From positions 1 through 64,000 of the forward strand of contig NZ_JASKMT010000029.1 in assembly GCF_030124175.1 (NCBI RefSeq): a DNA stretch of 64,000 nucleotides. Reading direction: 5' to 3'. How positions within the stretch are numbered: the stretch's first letter is position 1; the number at the start of each line of letters is the position of its first letter. A model generated the notes under the pieces. It saw only the letters and a list, made by a program, of their open reading frames with translations. It did no database searches and was not told the origin of the DNA. A program made the position numbers and the translations under genes. Origin of the DNA: Streptomyces sp. 549. GTDB lineage: Bacteria; Actinomycetota; Actinomycetes; Streptomycetales; Streptomycetaceae. Below are positions 26,529 through 35,288 of the stretch, in pieces.

Positions 26529-27176
26529 TCATTCCCCCAGGTCGAGAGTGAGTTTGGTGACGGCGAACGCTTCGGCGTAGCGCGCGTGGCATTCGATGCC
26601 GCGTATCCGGGCCAGCCCGAGGAAGGCCTCCCGGTCGTACCAGGGCCGGTGCCGCTGCGAGGGGTAGTGCTCCAGCAGCAGCCGTACCTTCTGCTCGGCG
26701 GTCTCCGGCGGCAGCGGCTGGTACGCGGTGGGACGGCCGAGATCGCCGTCCCACTTGACGATCTCGTAGCCCAGCACGAGGTGGTCGCGGAACGCGGTGG
26801 ACACCAGCTTCGCCAGCCCGCGGTGGTCCTGGTGCGCGTCCTCGGTGCGCGGCGCCAGCACAAGATCCGGCTCGGTCCGCCCGCGCAGCTCCTCGACCGC
26901 GGCCTTGGCCTCGTCCCAGTGCGCCGGCAGCCGCCCGTCCGGCAGCTTGAGCACGGTCAGCCGCAGATCGGCACCCGGGCAGAACGCGGCGAGCGCGGCC
27001 TGCTCCTCCTGCTCCCGTTCGCCGCCACCGCCGGAGAGCACCAGCGCGTCGACGCGGACACCCGGCTGCGCGCGGCACAGTGCCAGCAGCGTGCCGCCGG
27101 CACCGATGGCGATGTCGTCGCAGTGCGCCCCCACCGCGACGAGCCGGTCCAGTCGCCCGGACCCGAGCCGGATCAC
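26529..27176 (-). CDS. PIG-L family deacetylase
   Basis: Predicted 215-aa zinc-dependent N-deacetylase (LmbE/PIG-L fold). The N-terminal metal motif is AHCDDIAIGAGG (AHxDD type) and the second metal motif is EDAHQDHRG. The family removes acetyl from GlcNAc-type sugars or from thiol cofactors; in this operon an N-acetylated sugar is the natural candidate, which would expose an amine. The GTG at 27176 overlaps the cytidylyltransferase stop (GTGA). No signal peptide, so it acts on a cytoplasmic precursor. Confidence 0.85.
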   Translation of the reverse strand: MIRLGSGRLDRLVAVGAHCDDIAIGAGGTLLALCRAQPGVRVDALVLSGGGGEREQEEQAALAAFCPGADLRLTVLKLPDGRLPAHWDEAKAAVEELRGRTEPDLVLAPRTEDAHQDHRGLAKLVSTAFRDHLVLGYEIVKWDGDLGRPTAYQPLPPETAEQKVRLLLEHYPSQRHRPWYDREAFLGLARIRGIECHARYAEAFAVTKLTLDLGE

Positions 27177-28000
27177 GTCCTCGCTCCGGAGCCGTACCTG
27201 CCGCCGGTCGCGCCCGCGGCCGCGCCGTCCCGCTCCCACACGGCCCACGGCCGGTCGCCCCTGGCGTAGGCGTCGTCGAGCGCCGCCCGCTCCTTCACGG
27301 TGTCGGTCGGCTTCCAGAAGCCGTTGTGCTGGTACGCCACCAGCCGTCCGTGCTTGGCCAGTTGGGCGCATCCGTCAGCGACCAGGTCCCCGTTCTCCGG
27401 GATGTGGTCGAAGACCTCCTGGCGGAGCACGAAGTAGCCGCCGTTCTCCCACAGCGGCAGTTCGCTCACCGCGGTGATGCCCCCCACCAGGCCGTCGTCG
27501 CCCAGGTCCACGCAGTGGAACGAGGACTGCGGCGGCACCACCAGCATCGACGCACCGGCGTCGCGGCGCGCGAACCGGTCGATCATCTCCGGCAGCGGTG
27601 CGTCGGTGAGCACGTCGGCGTAGTTGGCGAGGAACATCTCGTCGCCGTCCAGGTGGTGCCGCACCCTGCGCAGCCGCTCACCGATGGGCGACTCGACGCC
27701 GGTCTGCACGAACGTGATCGTCCAGGAGGCGATGTCGGTGGACAGCAACTCGGCCTGCCCGTCGCGCAGTACGAAGTCGTTGGACGTCGTCTCCTCGTAG
27801 TTGAGGAAGAAGTCCTTGATGTGCCGGGCCCCGTACCCGAGGCACAGGATGAACTCGGTGTGCCCGTGGTACGCGTAGTAGCGCATGACGTGCCAGATCA
27901 GCGGCCGTGGGCCGACCATCGCCATCGGCTTGGGCACGTCGTCGGAGGCTCCGCTGCGCATGCGCAGCCCGTAGCCGCCGCAGAACAGTACGACCTTCAT
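27173..28000 (-). CDS. Glucose-1-phosphate cytidylyltransferase-like nucleotidyltransferase
   Basis: Predicted 275-aa sugar-1-phosphate nucleotidyltransferase most like RfbF. The activation loop is FCGGYGLRMR, followed by VPKPMAMVGPRPLIWHVMRYY and HTEFILCLGYGARHIKDFF, which track the CDP-glucose enzyme. It would produce CDP-glucose, the entry to CDP-4-keto-6-deoxy sugars and their branched derivatives. The expected CDP-glucose 4,6-dehydratase is not obvious among the neighbours. ATGA and GTGA overlaps couple it to the methyltransferase and PIG-L genes. Nucleotide specificity is inferred from family resemblance. Confidence 0.85.
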   Translation of the reverse strand: MKVVLFCGGYGLRMRSGASDDVPKPMAMVGPRPLIWHVMRYYAYHGHTEFILCLGYGARHIKDFFLNYEETTSNDFVLRDGQAELLSTDIASWTITFVQTGVESPIGERLRRVRHHLDGDEMFLANYADVLTDAPLPEMIDRFARRDAGASMLVVPPQSSFHCVDLGDDGLVGGITAVSELPLWENGGYFVLRQEVFDHIPENGDLVADGCAQLAKHGRLVAYQHNGFWKPTDTVKERAALDDAYARGDRPWAVWERDGAAAGATGGRYGSGART

Positions 28001-29241
28001 CGCTTGACCTCGACAATGCTCAGTTCCGGAATGGGAAAGACCAGGCGCCCGCCCCAGGCGTGTACGAAGGAGAGCTGCTCGACCAGTTCGGCCCGCAGGT
28101 TCCACGGCAGGACGAGGACGTAGTCCGGTCGGTCGGCCGCTATCCGCTCGGGGGGCAGGATCGGGATGCGGGTGCCCGGGGTGAACCTGCCGTGCTTGTA
28201 GGGGTTGCGGTCGACCGTGTACGGGAGCAGGTCGGGCCGGATGCCGCAGTGGTTGAGCAGGGTGTTGCCCTTGCCCGGGGCGCCGTAGCCGACGACCGTC
28301 TCGCCGCGCTCCGCCGCGTCGATGAGGAACCGCAGCAGGTCCCGGCGGACCCTGGCCACCCGGGTGGAGAACTCGGTGTACCCGGTGAGCTCCTGCAGTC
28401 CGGCGGCCTTCTCCCGGTCCAGCACGTCGGCCACCCGCCGCGTCGGCTCGCCCGCGATCTCGGCCGGCCGGGCCCACAGCCGGATGGAGCCGCCGTGCGT
28501 CGGCAGCAACTCGACGTCCACGAGGGTGAGTCCGCCGCTCGCCAGCGCCCGGGTGGCGGATGCGACCGTGTAGTACTGGAAGTGCTCGTGGTAGATCGTG
28601 TCGTACTGGTTCTCCTCGATCAGGGTCAGCAGGTGCTGCACCTCGACCGAGACCCAGCCGTCGTCGGCGACCAGGGCGCGCAGGCCCCGGGTGAACCCGA
28701 CCACGTCGGGGATGTGCGCGTACACGTTGTTGGCCACGACCAGGTCCGCCGGGCCGTGCTCGGCGCGGACGGCCGAACCGGTGGCCGGGTCCAGGAACGC
28801 GGTGAGCGTGGGCACACCCGCCTCCCGCGCCGCGGCGCCGACGTTCACCGAGGGCTCGACGCCGAGGCAGCGGATGCCGCGGTCCACCATGTGCCGCAGC
28901 AGGTACCCGTCGTTGCTCGCGACCTCCACCACGAAGGCGTCCTTCTCCTCGGGCCCCAGGCCCAGCCGCCGCACGGTGTCGGTGACGAACGTGCGCGCGT
29001 GCTCCACCCAGGAGGTCGAGTAGGAGGAGAAGTACGCGTACTGCGTGAACGTCTCCTCCGGCGTGATCAGCGGAGGGATCTGCGCGAGCCAGCAGTCGGT
29101 GCAGACCCGCAGGTGCAGCGGGTACGCCGGCTCCGGCTGGTCCAGTTGGTCCGCGGCGAGAAAGCTCTCACACGGCGGAGTCGCCCCGAGGTCGACGACG
29201 CTCGCCAGCGCCGCCGAGCCGCAGAGTCGGCATCGGTTCAT
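27997..29241 (-). CDS. NDP-sugar C-methyltransferase (Methyltransf_13/14 type)
   Basis: Predicted 414-aa SAM-dependent methyltransferase with the three-part layout of deoxysugar 3-C-methyltransferases. An N-terminal zinc-binding block has CRLCGS and VCTDCW. The SAM-binding core has FVVEVASNDGYLLRHM. The C-terminal domain has VVGYGAPGKGNTLLNHCGI. Such enzymes methylate C3 of a 4-keto-6-deoxy nucleotide sugar to make branched sugars. I chose the ATG at 29241, whose G overlaps the preceding gene's stop (TGATG); a TTG one codon upstream exists. It follows a glycosyltransferase gene and precedes the cytidylyltransferase. Confidence 0.88.
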   Translation of the reverse strand: MNRCRLCGSAALASVVDLGATPPCESFLAADQLDQPEPAYPLHLRVCTDCWLAQIPPLITPEETFTQYAYFSSYSTSWVEHARTFVTDTVRRLGLGPEEKDAFVVEVASNDGYLLRHMVDRGIRCLGVEPSVNVGAAAREAGVPTLTAFLDPATGSAVRAEHGPADLVVANNVYAHIPDVVGFTRGLRALVADDGWVSVEVQHLLTLIEENQYDTIYHEHFQYYTVASATRALASGGLTLVDVELLPTHGGSIRLWARPAEIAGEPTRRVADVLDREKAAGLQELTGYTEFSTRVARVRRDLLRFLIDAAERGETVVGYGAPGKGNTLLNHCGIRPDLLPYTVDRNPYKHGRFTPGTRIPILPPERIAADRPDYVLVLPWNLRAELVEQLSFVHAWGGRLVFPIPELSIVEVKR

Positions 29242-30518
29242 CAACTTCCCCCATCCCGCCCGTGCGGGTGCCCCCGCCGCGAGCCAGTGTTGTTGTGCCC
29301 TGTCGGCGGCGGGCCGTCCCCGCCGCCGTACCGACCCGCGAGCGCGGTGCGGTACCCCTCCACCAGGCGCTCCAGCCCGACGGCCGGGCTGAAGTCCCGC
29401 TCGTAGCGGCGCCGGGCCGCCCGGCCCATCTCCTCGTTGCGGGCCGGATCGGCCGTGATCCGGCGCAGGCAGGACGCCAGCGAGGCGGCCTCACCCGGCC
29501 GGTGCAGCAGCCCGGTCGTCCCGTCCTCGACGAGTTCGACGAAGGCGCCGTGACCGGCGGCGACGGCCGGGACCCCGGCCGCCATCGCCTCCACGACCAC
29601 CAGGCCGAACGTCTCCAGCCACGTGGAGGGAGCCACCACGGCGACCGACCGCTCGATGGCCTGCCGGCACTGCGCCGGGTCGTACAGGCCGACGTACCGC
29701 ACGTCGTCCCGGCCCGCGGCCCAGGCGGCCACCTCCTGCTCCAGCGGCCCCGCGCCGGCGATCACCAGCGGTACGCCCACCCCTCCGCCGGTGGCGATCT
29801 CGTCCCACGCGGCCATGAGCACCCGCACGCCCTTGGCCTCCGCGAGCCGGCCGAGGTGGAGCAGGTGCTCGCCGGTGCCCGCCCGGCGACTGCCAGGGTC
29901 GGGCACGAAGTTGTGCTTCACCGCCAGCCGTTCGGCCGGCATGCCGGCCCGTACCAGGACGTCGCGCTGCGCCGCGGAGATGCAGAAGAACCGCTCCACG
30001 CCGGACCACCAGCGCCGCCGGTTGACCGACAGGCTGACCGCGAGCGGCACGGTCGCCAGCCGGGAGCCCCGGTAGCAGCCGTGCCGGACGGCGGGTAGCG
30101 GCGCGGCCCCGACGCACTCGGTGCACGGCCGGCCGTCCCGCTGCAGCGTGCCGGGCGGGCAGACCTGGGTGTAGTTGTGCAGCGTGGCGACGGCGGGCAC
30201 ACCGGTGTCGGCGCAGGCGGCCAGCACCGCAGGCGACAGGAGCGGGAAGACGTTGTGGACGTGCACCACGTCCGGCCGCTCGGCGCGCAGCCGGGCGGCC
30301 AACTCCGAGCGGACCGCCGGGTTCCACGGCACCGCCAGCGCCACCGCGGCCTTGCCCGGCAGCGACCGGGCGGCGATGTCGTCGCTGCGCCGCTCGAACA
30401 CCTCGACCCGGTGGCCGGCCCCGCGCAGCAGCGCCACCTCCTGGTCGACGACCCGGTTCTCCCCGCTCGGCTGCGCCGAGGCGTAGCGGTTGTGCACCAC
30501 CAGGACTCGCATGCTCAT
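29241..30518 (-). CDS. Family 4 glycosyltransferase
   Basis: Predicted 425-aa GT-B retaining glycosyltransferase. N-terminal donor/acceptor domain landmarks are VLVVHNRYASAQPSGENRVV and DVVHVHNVFPLLSP. The C-terminal Glycos_transf_1 domain shows LHLGRLAEAKGVRVL and a WLETFGLVVVEAMAAGVP motif with the conserved E-x7-E pattern. It also has a Cys-rich loop (CPPGTLQRDGRPCTECVG) frequent in this GT4 subgroup. The start at ATG 30518 is supported by GGAGGTGG 5 bases upstream and by the overlap with the polymerase stop. The Gly/His-rich last 25 residues are probably disordered. Confidence 0.9.
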   Translation of the reverse strand: MSMRVLVVHNRYASAQPSGENRVVDQEVALLRGAGHRVEVFERRSDDIAARSLPGKAAVALAVPWNPAVRSELAARLRAERPDVVHVHNVFPLLSPAVLAACADTGVPAVATLHNYTQVCPPGTLQRDGRPCTECVGAAPLPAVRHGCYRGSRLATVPLAVSLSVNRRRWWSGVERFFCISAAQRDVLVRAGMPAERLAVKHNFVPDPGSRRAGTGEHLLHLGRLAEAKGVRVLMAAWDEIATGGGVGVPLVIAGAGPLEQEVAAWAAGRDDVRYVGLYDPAQCRQAIERSVAVVAPSTWLETFGLVVVEAMAAGVPAVAAGHGAFVELVEDGTTGLLHRPGEAASLASCLRRITADPARNEEMGRAARRRYERDFSPAVGLERLVEGYRTALAGRYGGGDGPPPTGHNNTGSRRGHPHGRDGGS

Positions 30519-31747
30519 GCCACCTCCGGTTTCCGGGCCCGCAGCGGGACGTGCCGTCCCCGGACTTCGGGCGCCGGGAGGGGAGCTGCCGCGGCGGGCG
30601 CCGCCAGCAGTGAGGCGGCGACGGCCAGGTGCAGCAGGTACGGCGAGGCGTCGCCCAGCCCGGCCTCGGTGTACGACGCGATCCCGCAGTAGCTGATCAG
30701 GAAGATCGCGCAGGCCCGCGACAGCGACGGGGGCCGCAGCAGCGCGACGCCGCCCAGCACGACGAAGACCGCCGCCACCAGGGCGACGCCGGTCACGCCC
30801 TGCTCGTGGTAGACGGCCAGCCAGCTGTTGTCGATCGGCAGTCCGCCGAACGACTTGTCGCCCAGGCCCGCGCCGAACAGGTACTCCGTGGTGGTCCGGG
30901 GCGCTGCCAGCAGGGCGTCCCAGACCTTGGCCCGGCCGGTGAGGCTGGTGAAGTGCTCCTGGCTCTGCCCGCGCAGGAACCACGCCTGCAGCGCGGAGCC
31001 CAGCCCCACCGCGGCCACCGCGGCGCACAGCGCCGTCCAGGCGAACAGGCGGCGGGCGGCGGAGCTGGTCATCAGGAGCGAGCCGATCGCCAGCACCAGC
31101 CCCACGAGCAGGCCGAGCGTGGCCGTGCGGGTGTGGGTCAGCGCGAGCAGGAGGAGGGCCGGCACGACGACCACCGCCGCGCTGCCCCTGTCGGCCTGGC
31201 GGCCCAGGACGAGCAGCACGGTCAGCCCGATGACCACCGCGGCGTACTGCCCGATCTGCGGCGGGGTGAGCGGCCACAACGCGCCGACCAGCCGCCCGCC
31301 GTAGAGGTCGGGCATCGCGGCGCCCGGTGAGATGAGCGCGCCGGCGACCACCGTCCCCAGAACGGCGAAGTACATCCGGATGTGGTGCCGGACGAACGTC
31401 AGGCCGCCGTCCCACCAGCGGCTGAGCAGCCACAGCGTGCCGACGAAGAGGGCCAGCCGGGCGCAGCGGAACAGCGCGCCGAGCCCGGACTCCAGGTCCG
31501 CGCTGGAGATGACGCTCGGCACCAGCAGCAGGGTGAGCAGGAACACGTAGGCGCTGGCGCGGACGCGCACCCGGGGGTTGACGGCGAGTGCCAGGGCGAA
31601 CGCGGCCACCAGCGCGCCCATGGTGACCATCTGGATGAGGGAGCGGGGCAGCGGGATGACGGTCACCGCCCCGGCGGAGCCGAGTGTGTTGAGGACCAGC
31701 AGCCCCCAGACCGCGGCGACGATCCTCGGCGTGTGGTGCGCGCCCAT
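30515..31747 (-). CDS. Wzy-like polysaccharide polymerase / O-antigen ligase family protein
   Basis: Predicted 410-aa polytopic membrane protein with about 10-12 hydrophobic helices. A large loop carries RGQSQEHFTSLTGRAKVWDALL; the LTGR..VW element is the most conserved feature of the Wzy_C/O-antigen ligase family. It would polymerise the repeat units delivered by the flippase at 22889. The ATG at 31747 lies one base after the beta-helix gene stop; a GTG three codons upstream (31756) overlaps that gene and is equally possible. The low-complexity Ala/Pro tail is typical of the genus. Confidence 0.82.
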   Translation of the reverse strand: MGAHHTPRIVAAVWGLLVLNTLGSAGAVTVIPLPRSLIQMVTMGALVAAFALALAVNPRVRVRASAYVFLLTLLLVPSVISSADLESGLGALFRCARLALFVGTLWLLSRWWDGGLTFVRHHIRMYFAVLGTVVAGALISPGAAMPDLYGGRLVGALWPLTPPQIGQYAAVVIGLTVLLVLGRQADRGSAAVVVVPALLLLALTHTRTATLGLLVGLVLAIGSLLMTSSAARRLFAWTALCAAVAAVGLGSALQAWFLRGQSQEHFTSLTGRAKVWDALLAAPRTTTEYLFGAGLGDKSFGGLPIDNSWLAVYHEQGVTGVALVAAVFVVLGGVALLRPPSLSRACAIFLISYCGIASYTEAGLGDASPYLLHLAVAASLLAAPAAAAPLPAPEVRGRHVPLRARKPEVA

Positions 31748-31748
31748 C

Positions 31749-33326
31749 TCAACCACCGTCCCGCGCGCGGAAGGTGCTGCCGGCGTCCTGCCGGTACGGC
31801 GGGTCCTGCCACTGCCCGGAGTCGAGCACCCGGCTCGGGTCGTGGGCGACGAACTTCCACGGCCCGAGGTAGACGTTGTCGTACCAGCGGTTGTGCTGCT
31901 CGCCGGTGATCGCCTCAGCCACCCGCTCGCCCTGGTACGGCGACCACTCCGGGTAGGTGCCGTAGTTGGCCAGCACCGCCATCCGGTCGCACTTCACCGT
32001 GCAGCCGACGACGGACTTGTCCAGTACGAAGCGGTTGCTGTGGATGTCCACCCGCTGGGTGCGCCACCGGCAGTCGTCGTACAGCGGCGCGGTGGAGATT
32101 CCCGGCTGCGCGCAGCGGTCGGTGTCCTCGACCAGCAACGTGCAGTCACCGGAGGAGGTGTTGGCCGGGCTGTTGCAGAACCGGTCGGCGTTCTCCCACA
32201 GGGTGATCCCGGACCAGTTGTCCTCCAGCACGTTCCGGTGGATCTCGATTCTGTCCGTGCGGGCCCGTATCCGGGGTTCGCCACCGGACTCGGACACGTA
32301 GACGGTCGCGAACGGGAAGTTGTCGCCGCGGTCGGCGTACCTGCGCCCCTCGACCCAGTTGTTGCGCCGGATGGTGTTCTTCCGGACGACCGCGTTGTAG
32401 CTGGTCTCGTAGATCAGCGCGGCACCGTCGTTGGCCTCGATCACGTTGGCCTCGATGCGGAAGTCGTTGTTGTTGGTGTCCGCCCACAGCCCGGCGCCGC
32501 GGTTGTCGTGCACCCAGTTGCCGCGCACGTCGGCGCCGTCGACGGCCCAGAACTTGACGCCTCCGGTGCAGCCGCAGCCCGGCCGCCGCCGCTCCCAGTC
32601 GCCCGTGTTGTTGCCGGTGATCTCGTTGCCCTCGACCACCAGGCCGGTGATGGTCCCGTCGCCCTTGTACGCGTTCATGCCGTACTGGCCGTTGTCACGC
32701 AGGCAGTTGGCGCGGACCTGCTGCCGGGCACCGGCCATCAGCCCGGCGCCGGAGTTGTTCTGGACCACCGCGTGCTCGATCACCCACCCGTCGGCCGAGT
32801 CGTGGTTGACCACGCCCTCGTCGTGCGGCGCGACGAAACGCTGCACGGTCAGATGGCGGATGGTGACGTCGGGGGCCGTGCCGCCGAACGCGTACTGGTT
32901 GGTCCTGCGGCCGTCGAGCACCGCGCCCGGCGCGCCGAGGTAGCTGTTGCCCTTCTTGGGGACGACCTGGGCGTAGCGGTCCGGCTTGAGCCTGTGCCTG
33001 CCCGGCCGGAGCCAGAACGTGGTGTTCGGGGGACTGCTCTTCGTCTTCTCCGCCAGGTCACCGGTCACCGCCGGGTCGACAGTCACCGCTCCCGCCGGCG
33101 CCTTCGCCGGTCCGGCAGCGGGCTCGGTGCACACCCGGGCCACGGACGTGGAGGGAGCAGGCGAGGGCTCCGGCCGCGCGTCCGTGGTGCTCTGGCAGCC
33201 GGCCACCGCCAGCAGGGCCATCGCCAGCGGTGCCGCCGCCCACGCCCGGTGCCGCCGCCCGACGCCCGCGCGTCCGCTCCCGGGGAGATGCCACCGGACG
33301 CTGCTCCCTCCTCCGCGAAGATCCAT
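31749..33326 (-). CDS. Right-handed parallel beta-helix lipoprotein
   Basis: Predicted 525-aa surface lipoprotein. An Arg-rich start and hydrophobic stretch end in a lipobox VAGC with lipidated Cys43, followed by a Ser/Pro/Thr-rich linker. From about residue 100 on it consists of beta-helix rungs with Asn ladders, for example NNSGAGLMAG, GNEITGNNTGDWE, DNRGAGLWADTNNNDF and RKNTIRRNN. Such folds occur in polysaccharide lyases and C5-epimerases (AlgG-type), so it may trim or epimerise the exported polymer; no catalytic triad could be assigned. ATG 33326 lies 9 bases after the heparinase-like stop. Confidence 0.85.
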   Translation of the reverse strand: MDLRGGGSSVRWHLPGSGRAGVGRRHRAWAAAPLAMALLAVAGCQSTTDARPEPSPAPSTSVARVCTEPAAGPAKAPAGAVTVDPAVTGDLAEKTKSSPPNTTFWLRPGRHRLKPDRYAQVVPKKGNSYLGAPGAVLDGRRTNQYAFGGTAPDVTIRHLTVQRFVAPHDEGVVNHDSADGWVIEHAVVQNNSGAGLMAGARQQVRANCLRDNGQYGMNAYKGDGTITGLVVEGNEITGNNTGDWERRRPGCGCTGGVKFWAVDGADVRGNWVHDNRGAGLWADTNNNDFRIEANVIEANDGAALIYETSYNAVVRKNTIRRNNWVEGRRYADRGDNFPFATVYVSESGGEPRIRARTDRIEIHRNVLEDNWSGITLWENADRFCNSPANTSSGDCTLLVEDTDRCAQPGISTAPLYDDCRWRTQRVDIHSNRFVLDKSVVGCTVKCDRMAVLANYGTYPEWSPYQGERVAEAITGEQHNRWYDNVYLGPWKFVAHDPSRVLDSGQWQDPPYRQDAGSTFRARDGG

Positions 33327-33335
33327 CAGGCGCCC

Positions 33336-35288
33336 CTAACCGCGGAACCCGAGCACGGTGGTGAAGCCCTCCGCGCCGTCGGTGGAACCGGTGCCGACCA
33401 GGGTGGTGGCGGGCTCCCTGCGCCCGAAGCCGGCGGAGTACCAGCCCAGCGGCGGGTCGCTCTCACCGCGGTGCGCGCGCCAGGACAGCTGCGCGGGCAG
33501 GTCGAGCGCCGCGGAGCGGTCCTCACCGTCCCGGGTCCAGGTCAGCACCGCCCGGTTCCCCACCAGGTCCGCGGTGATCGCCGGGCCGAGGTGGAACGCC
33601 AGATGCACGGTCCGGCGCGGACCGCGCACCTCGTCGACAACTCTCAACTCCTTTTGTGAGGCGATCAGTTCCACTCGGCGGCGGTGCACGGAGGGCCGGT
33701 AGCCGTCGTGCTCGGCGCACCAGCGGGCCACCCCCTCGCCGGAGGTGTCCGCGACCAGGACGCGGCTGCGGGCCTGCCGGGTCCACAGGAACGGGCCGCC
33801 GGAGACGGACTGGTCACGGCCGTCCAGACGCAGGGTGTTGTGGCCGAGGGTCGACCGGAAGTACCGCCGCCACAGGGGCTGCCCGTGGTAGCAGTACGTG
33901 CCCGGGTCGGCGAGCACGTCGACCCCGTCGTGCCGGACCTCCACGGACAGCGCGTCGGCGTGGGCGTGCGCGGCGATGGACAGGAACCCGTGCGGGCCGC
34001 CGTCGCAGCGGCACCAGATCCCCTCCGGACCGCGCAGGATGGTCAGGCCGGCGTCGGCGAAGTGGGCCGGCCTGCTCGCCGGGCGGGGCACGGCCGCCGC
34101 GGTGGGCCGGATGAGCGCGGCCAGCAGCGGGGTGCGCACATCGGTGCCGGTCACCGCCGGCCACCAGTCGAGTCGCCCGAACACGGCGTCCCCGGTGGCC
34201 AGCAGCGACGCCCAGCGGTCGGTGCCCGCGCCGTCCACGACCAGACCGTGCCCGTCGTCCGCGTCGCCCTGGCGCGGCGGCCGGAGCCGGCCGTCCACGA
34301 CGGCCGCGAGCGCGTCGGTCATCCGCAGCAGCACCAGCCGGACCGAGTCCGGGACCGGCACGTCGGCGGCATCCGCCTCGGCCAGTGCGGCCAGGCCGAG
34401 TTCCAGCACCAGCCCGTGGTACTCGGTGGCCAGCTCGCGGTTGAGGCCGGAGCCGAAGGTGTTGTTCCGCAGATGCCGCTCCAGCGACCGCAGCGCGTCG
34501 GCCCGCCAGCGCGTCGAGGAGGGGAACCACCCGAACGCGCAGGCGGCGGCGAACTGCCCGGCGGCCTCGGCGATGACGTGGTTGTTCGCCGAGGACCCCC
34601 GGCTGGGGAAGGCGGCCAGCCAGCGCTGGTGGTGCCAGATCTGCCGGAGCGCCACCGGGTTGTCCTCGAACAGCACGGGCGCGCCCGGCCAGCCGTCGAG
34701 CAGCCTGCGGACCCACACCCATGACAGCAGCCGGATGCCCAGTTCGATGCCGCTGGTCCAGTGCACGCCGCGCAGCGGCGCGTTGGCCGTCCACCACGAC
34801 CGCAGGTGCTCGGCCACGCGCTCGGCGTACCGCTCGTCGCCGGTGAGCGCGTAGGCGGCGGCGAGCACGGTGAGGTACTGGTGCCGGGACAGCTCCCAGA
34901 TCTGCTTGATGTCCCCGACCGCGTCCTCGTTCCGGTACGGCATGTCGAAGGCGTAGCCCCACGGGGCTCGGCGGCCGGTCTTCGGGTCGTACCACCAGTC
35001 CGGGTCGGCCAGGTCGTCGCGGGCCACGCCGAAGTACTCGGCGTGCCCGGCCATCAGCCGGTCCGCCTCGGCGACGAGGCGCTTCGTGGCGTCCGGCGGC
35101 ACCGCGGCGATCGCCCCTGCGGGCAGTACCGCGGTGAACCGGGCGCCGGTCACGCCGGGGGAGTCCGGCCGCTTCGACCGCCACCGCCGCCTGCGCACCG
35201 CGTCGCCCACCCGGCCGCCGACCTCCCGCGGGCCCATCCGGGACAGCCGCCGCAGGTACCAGCCCGCGCTTCCCGCGCTCACCGTCAT
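33336..35288 (-). CDS. Heparinase II/III family protein (alginate-lyase-like)
   Basis: Predicted 650-aa protein with an N-terminal alpha/alpha toroid and C-terminal beta-sandwich of the Hep II/III family. Conserved motifs are present: SANNHVIAEAAGQ, ELATEYHGLVLELG, AHAHADALS, ADPGTYCYHG and RSTLGHNTLRLDG. The family eliminates uronic-acid linkages. No signal peptide is visible (the start WYLRRLSRMGPREVGGRVGD is typical of glycan-cluster members), so how it meets the exported polymer is unclear. ATG 35288 overlaps the oxidoreductase stop (ATGA). Homologues sit beside asparagine-synthase-like and bi-domain oxidoreductase genes in other bacterial glycan loci. Confidence 0.88.
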   Translation of the reverse strand: MTVSAGSAGWYLRRLSRMGPREVGGRVGDAVRRRRWRSKRPDSPGVTGARFTAVLPAGAIAAVPPDATKRLVAEADRLMAGHAEYFGVARDDLADPDWWYDPKTGRRAPWGYAFDMPYRNEDAVGDIKQIWELSRHQYLTVLAAAYALTGDERYAERVAEHLRSWWTANAPLRGVHWTSGIELGIRLLSWVWVRRLLDGWPGAPVLFEDNPVALRQIWHHQRWLAAFPSRGSSANNHVIAEAAGQFAAACAFGWFPSSTRWRADALRSLERHLRNNTFGSGLNRELATEYHGLVLELGLAALAEADAADVPVPDSVRLVLLRMTDALAAVVDGRLRPPRQGDADDGHGLVVDGAGTDRWASLLATGDAVFGRLDWWPAVTGTDVRTPLLAALIRPTAAAVPRPASRPAHFADAGLTILRGPEGIWCRCDGGPHGFLSIAAHAHADALSVEVRHDGVDVLADPGTYCYHGQPLWRRYFRSTLGHNTLRLDGRDQSVSGGPFLWTRQARSRVLVADTSGEGVARWCAEHDGYRPSVHRRRVELIASQKELRVVDEVRGPRRTVHLAFHLGPAITADLVGNRAVLTWTRDGEDRSAALDLPAQLSWRAHRGESDPPLGWYSAGFGRREPATTLVGTGSTDGAEGFTTVLGFRG

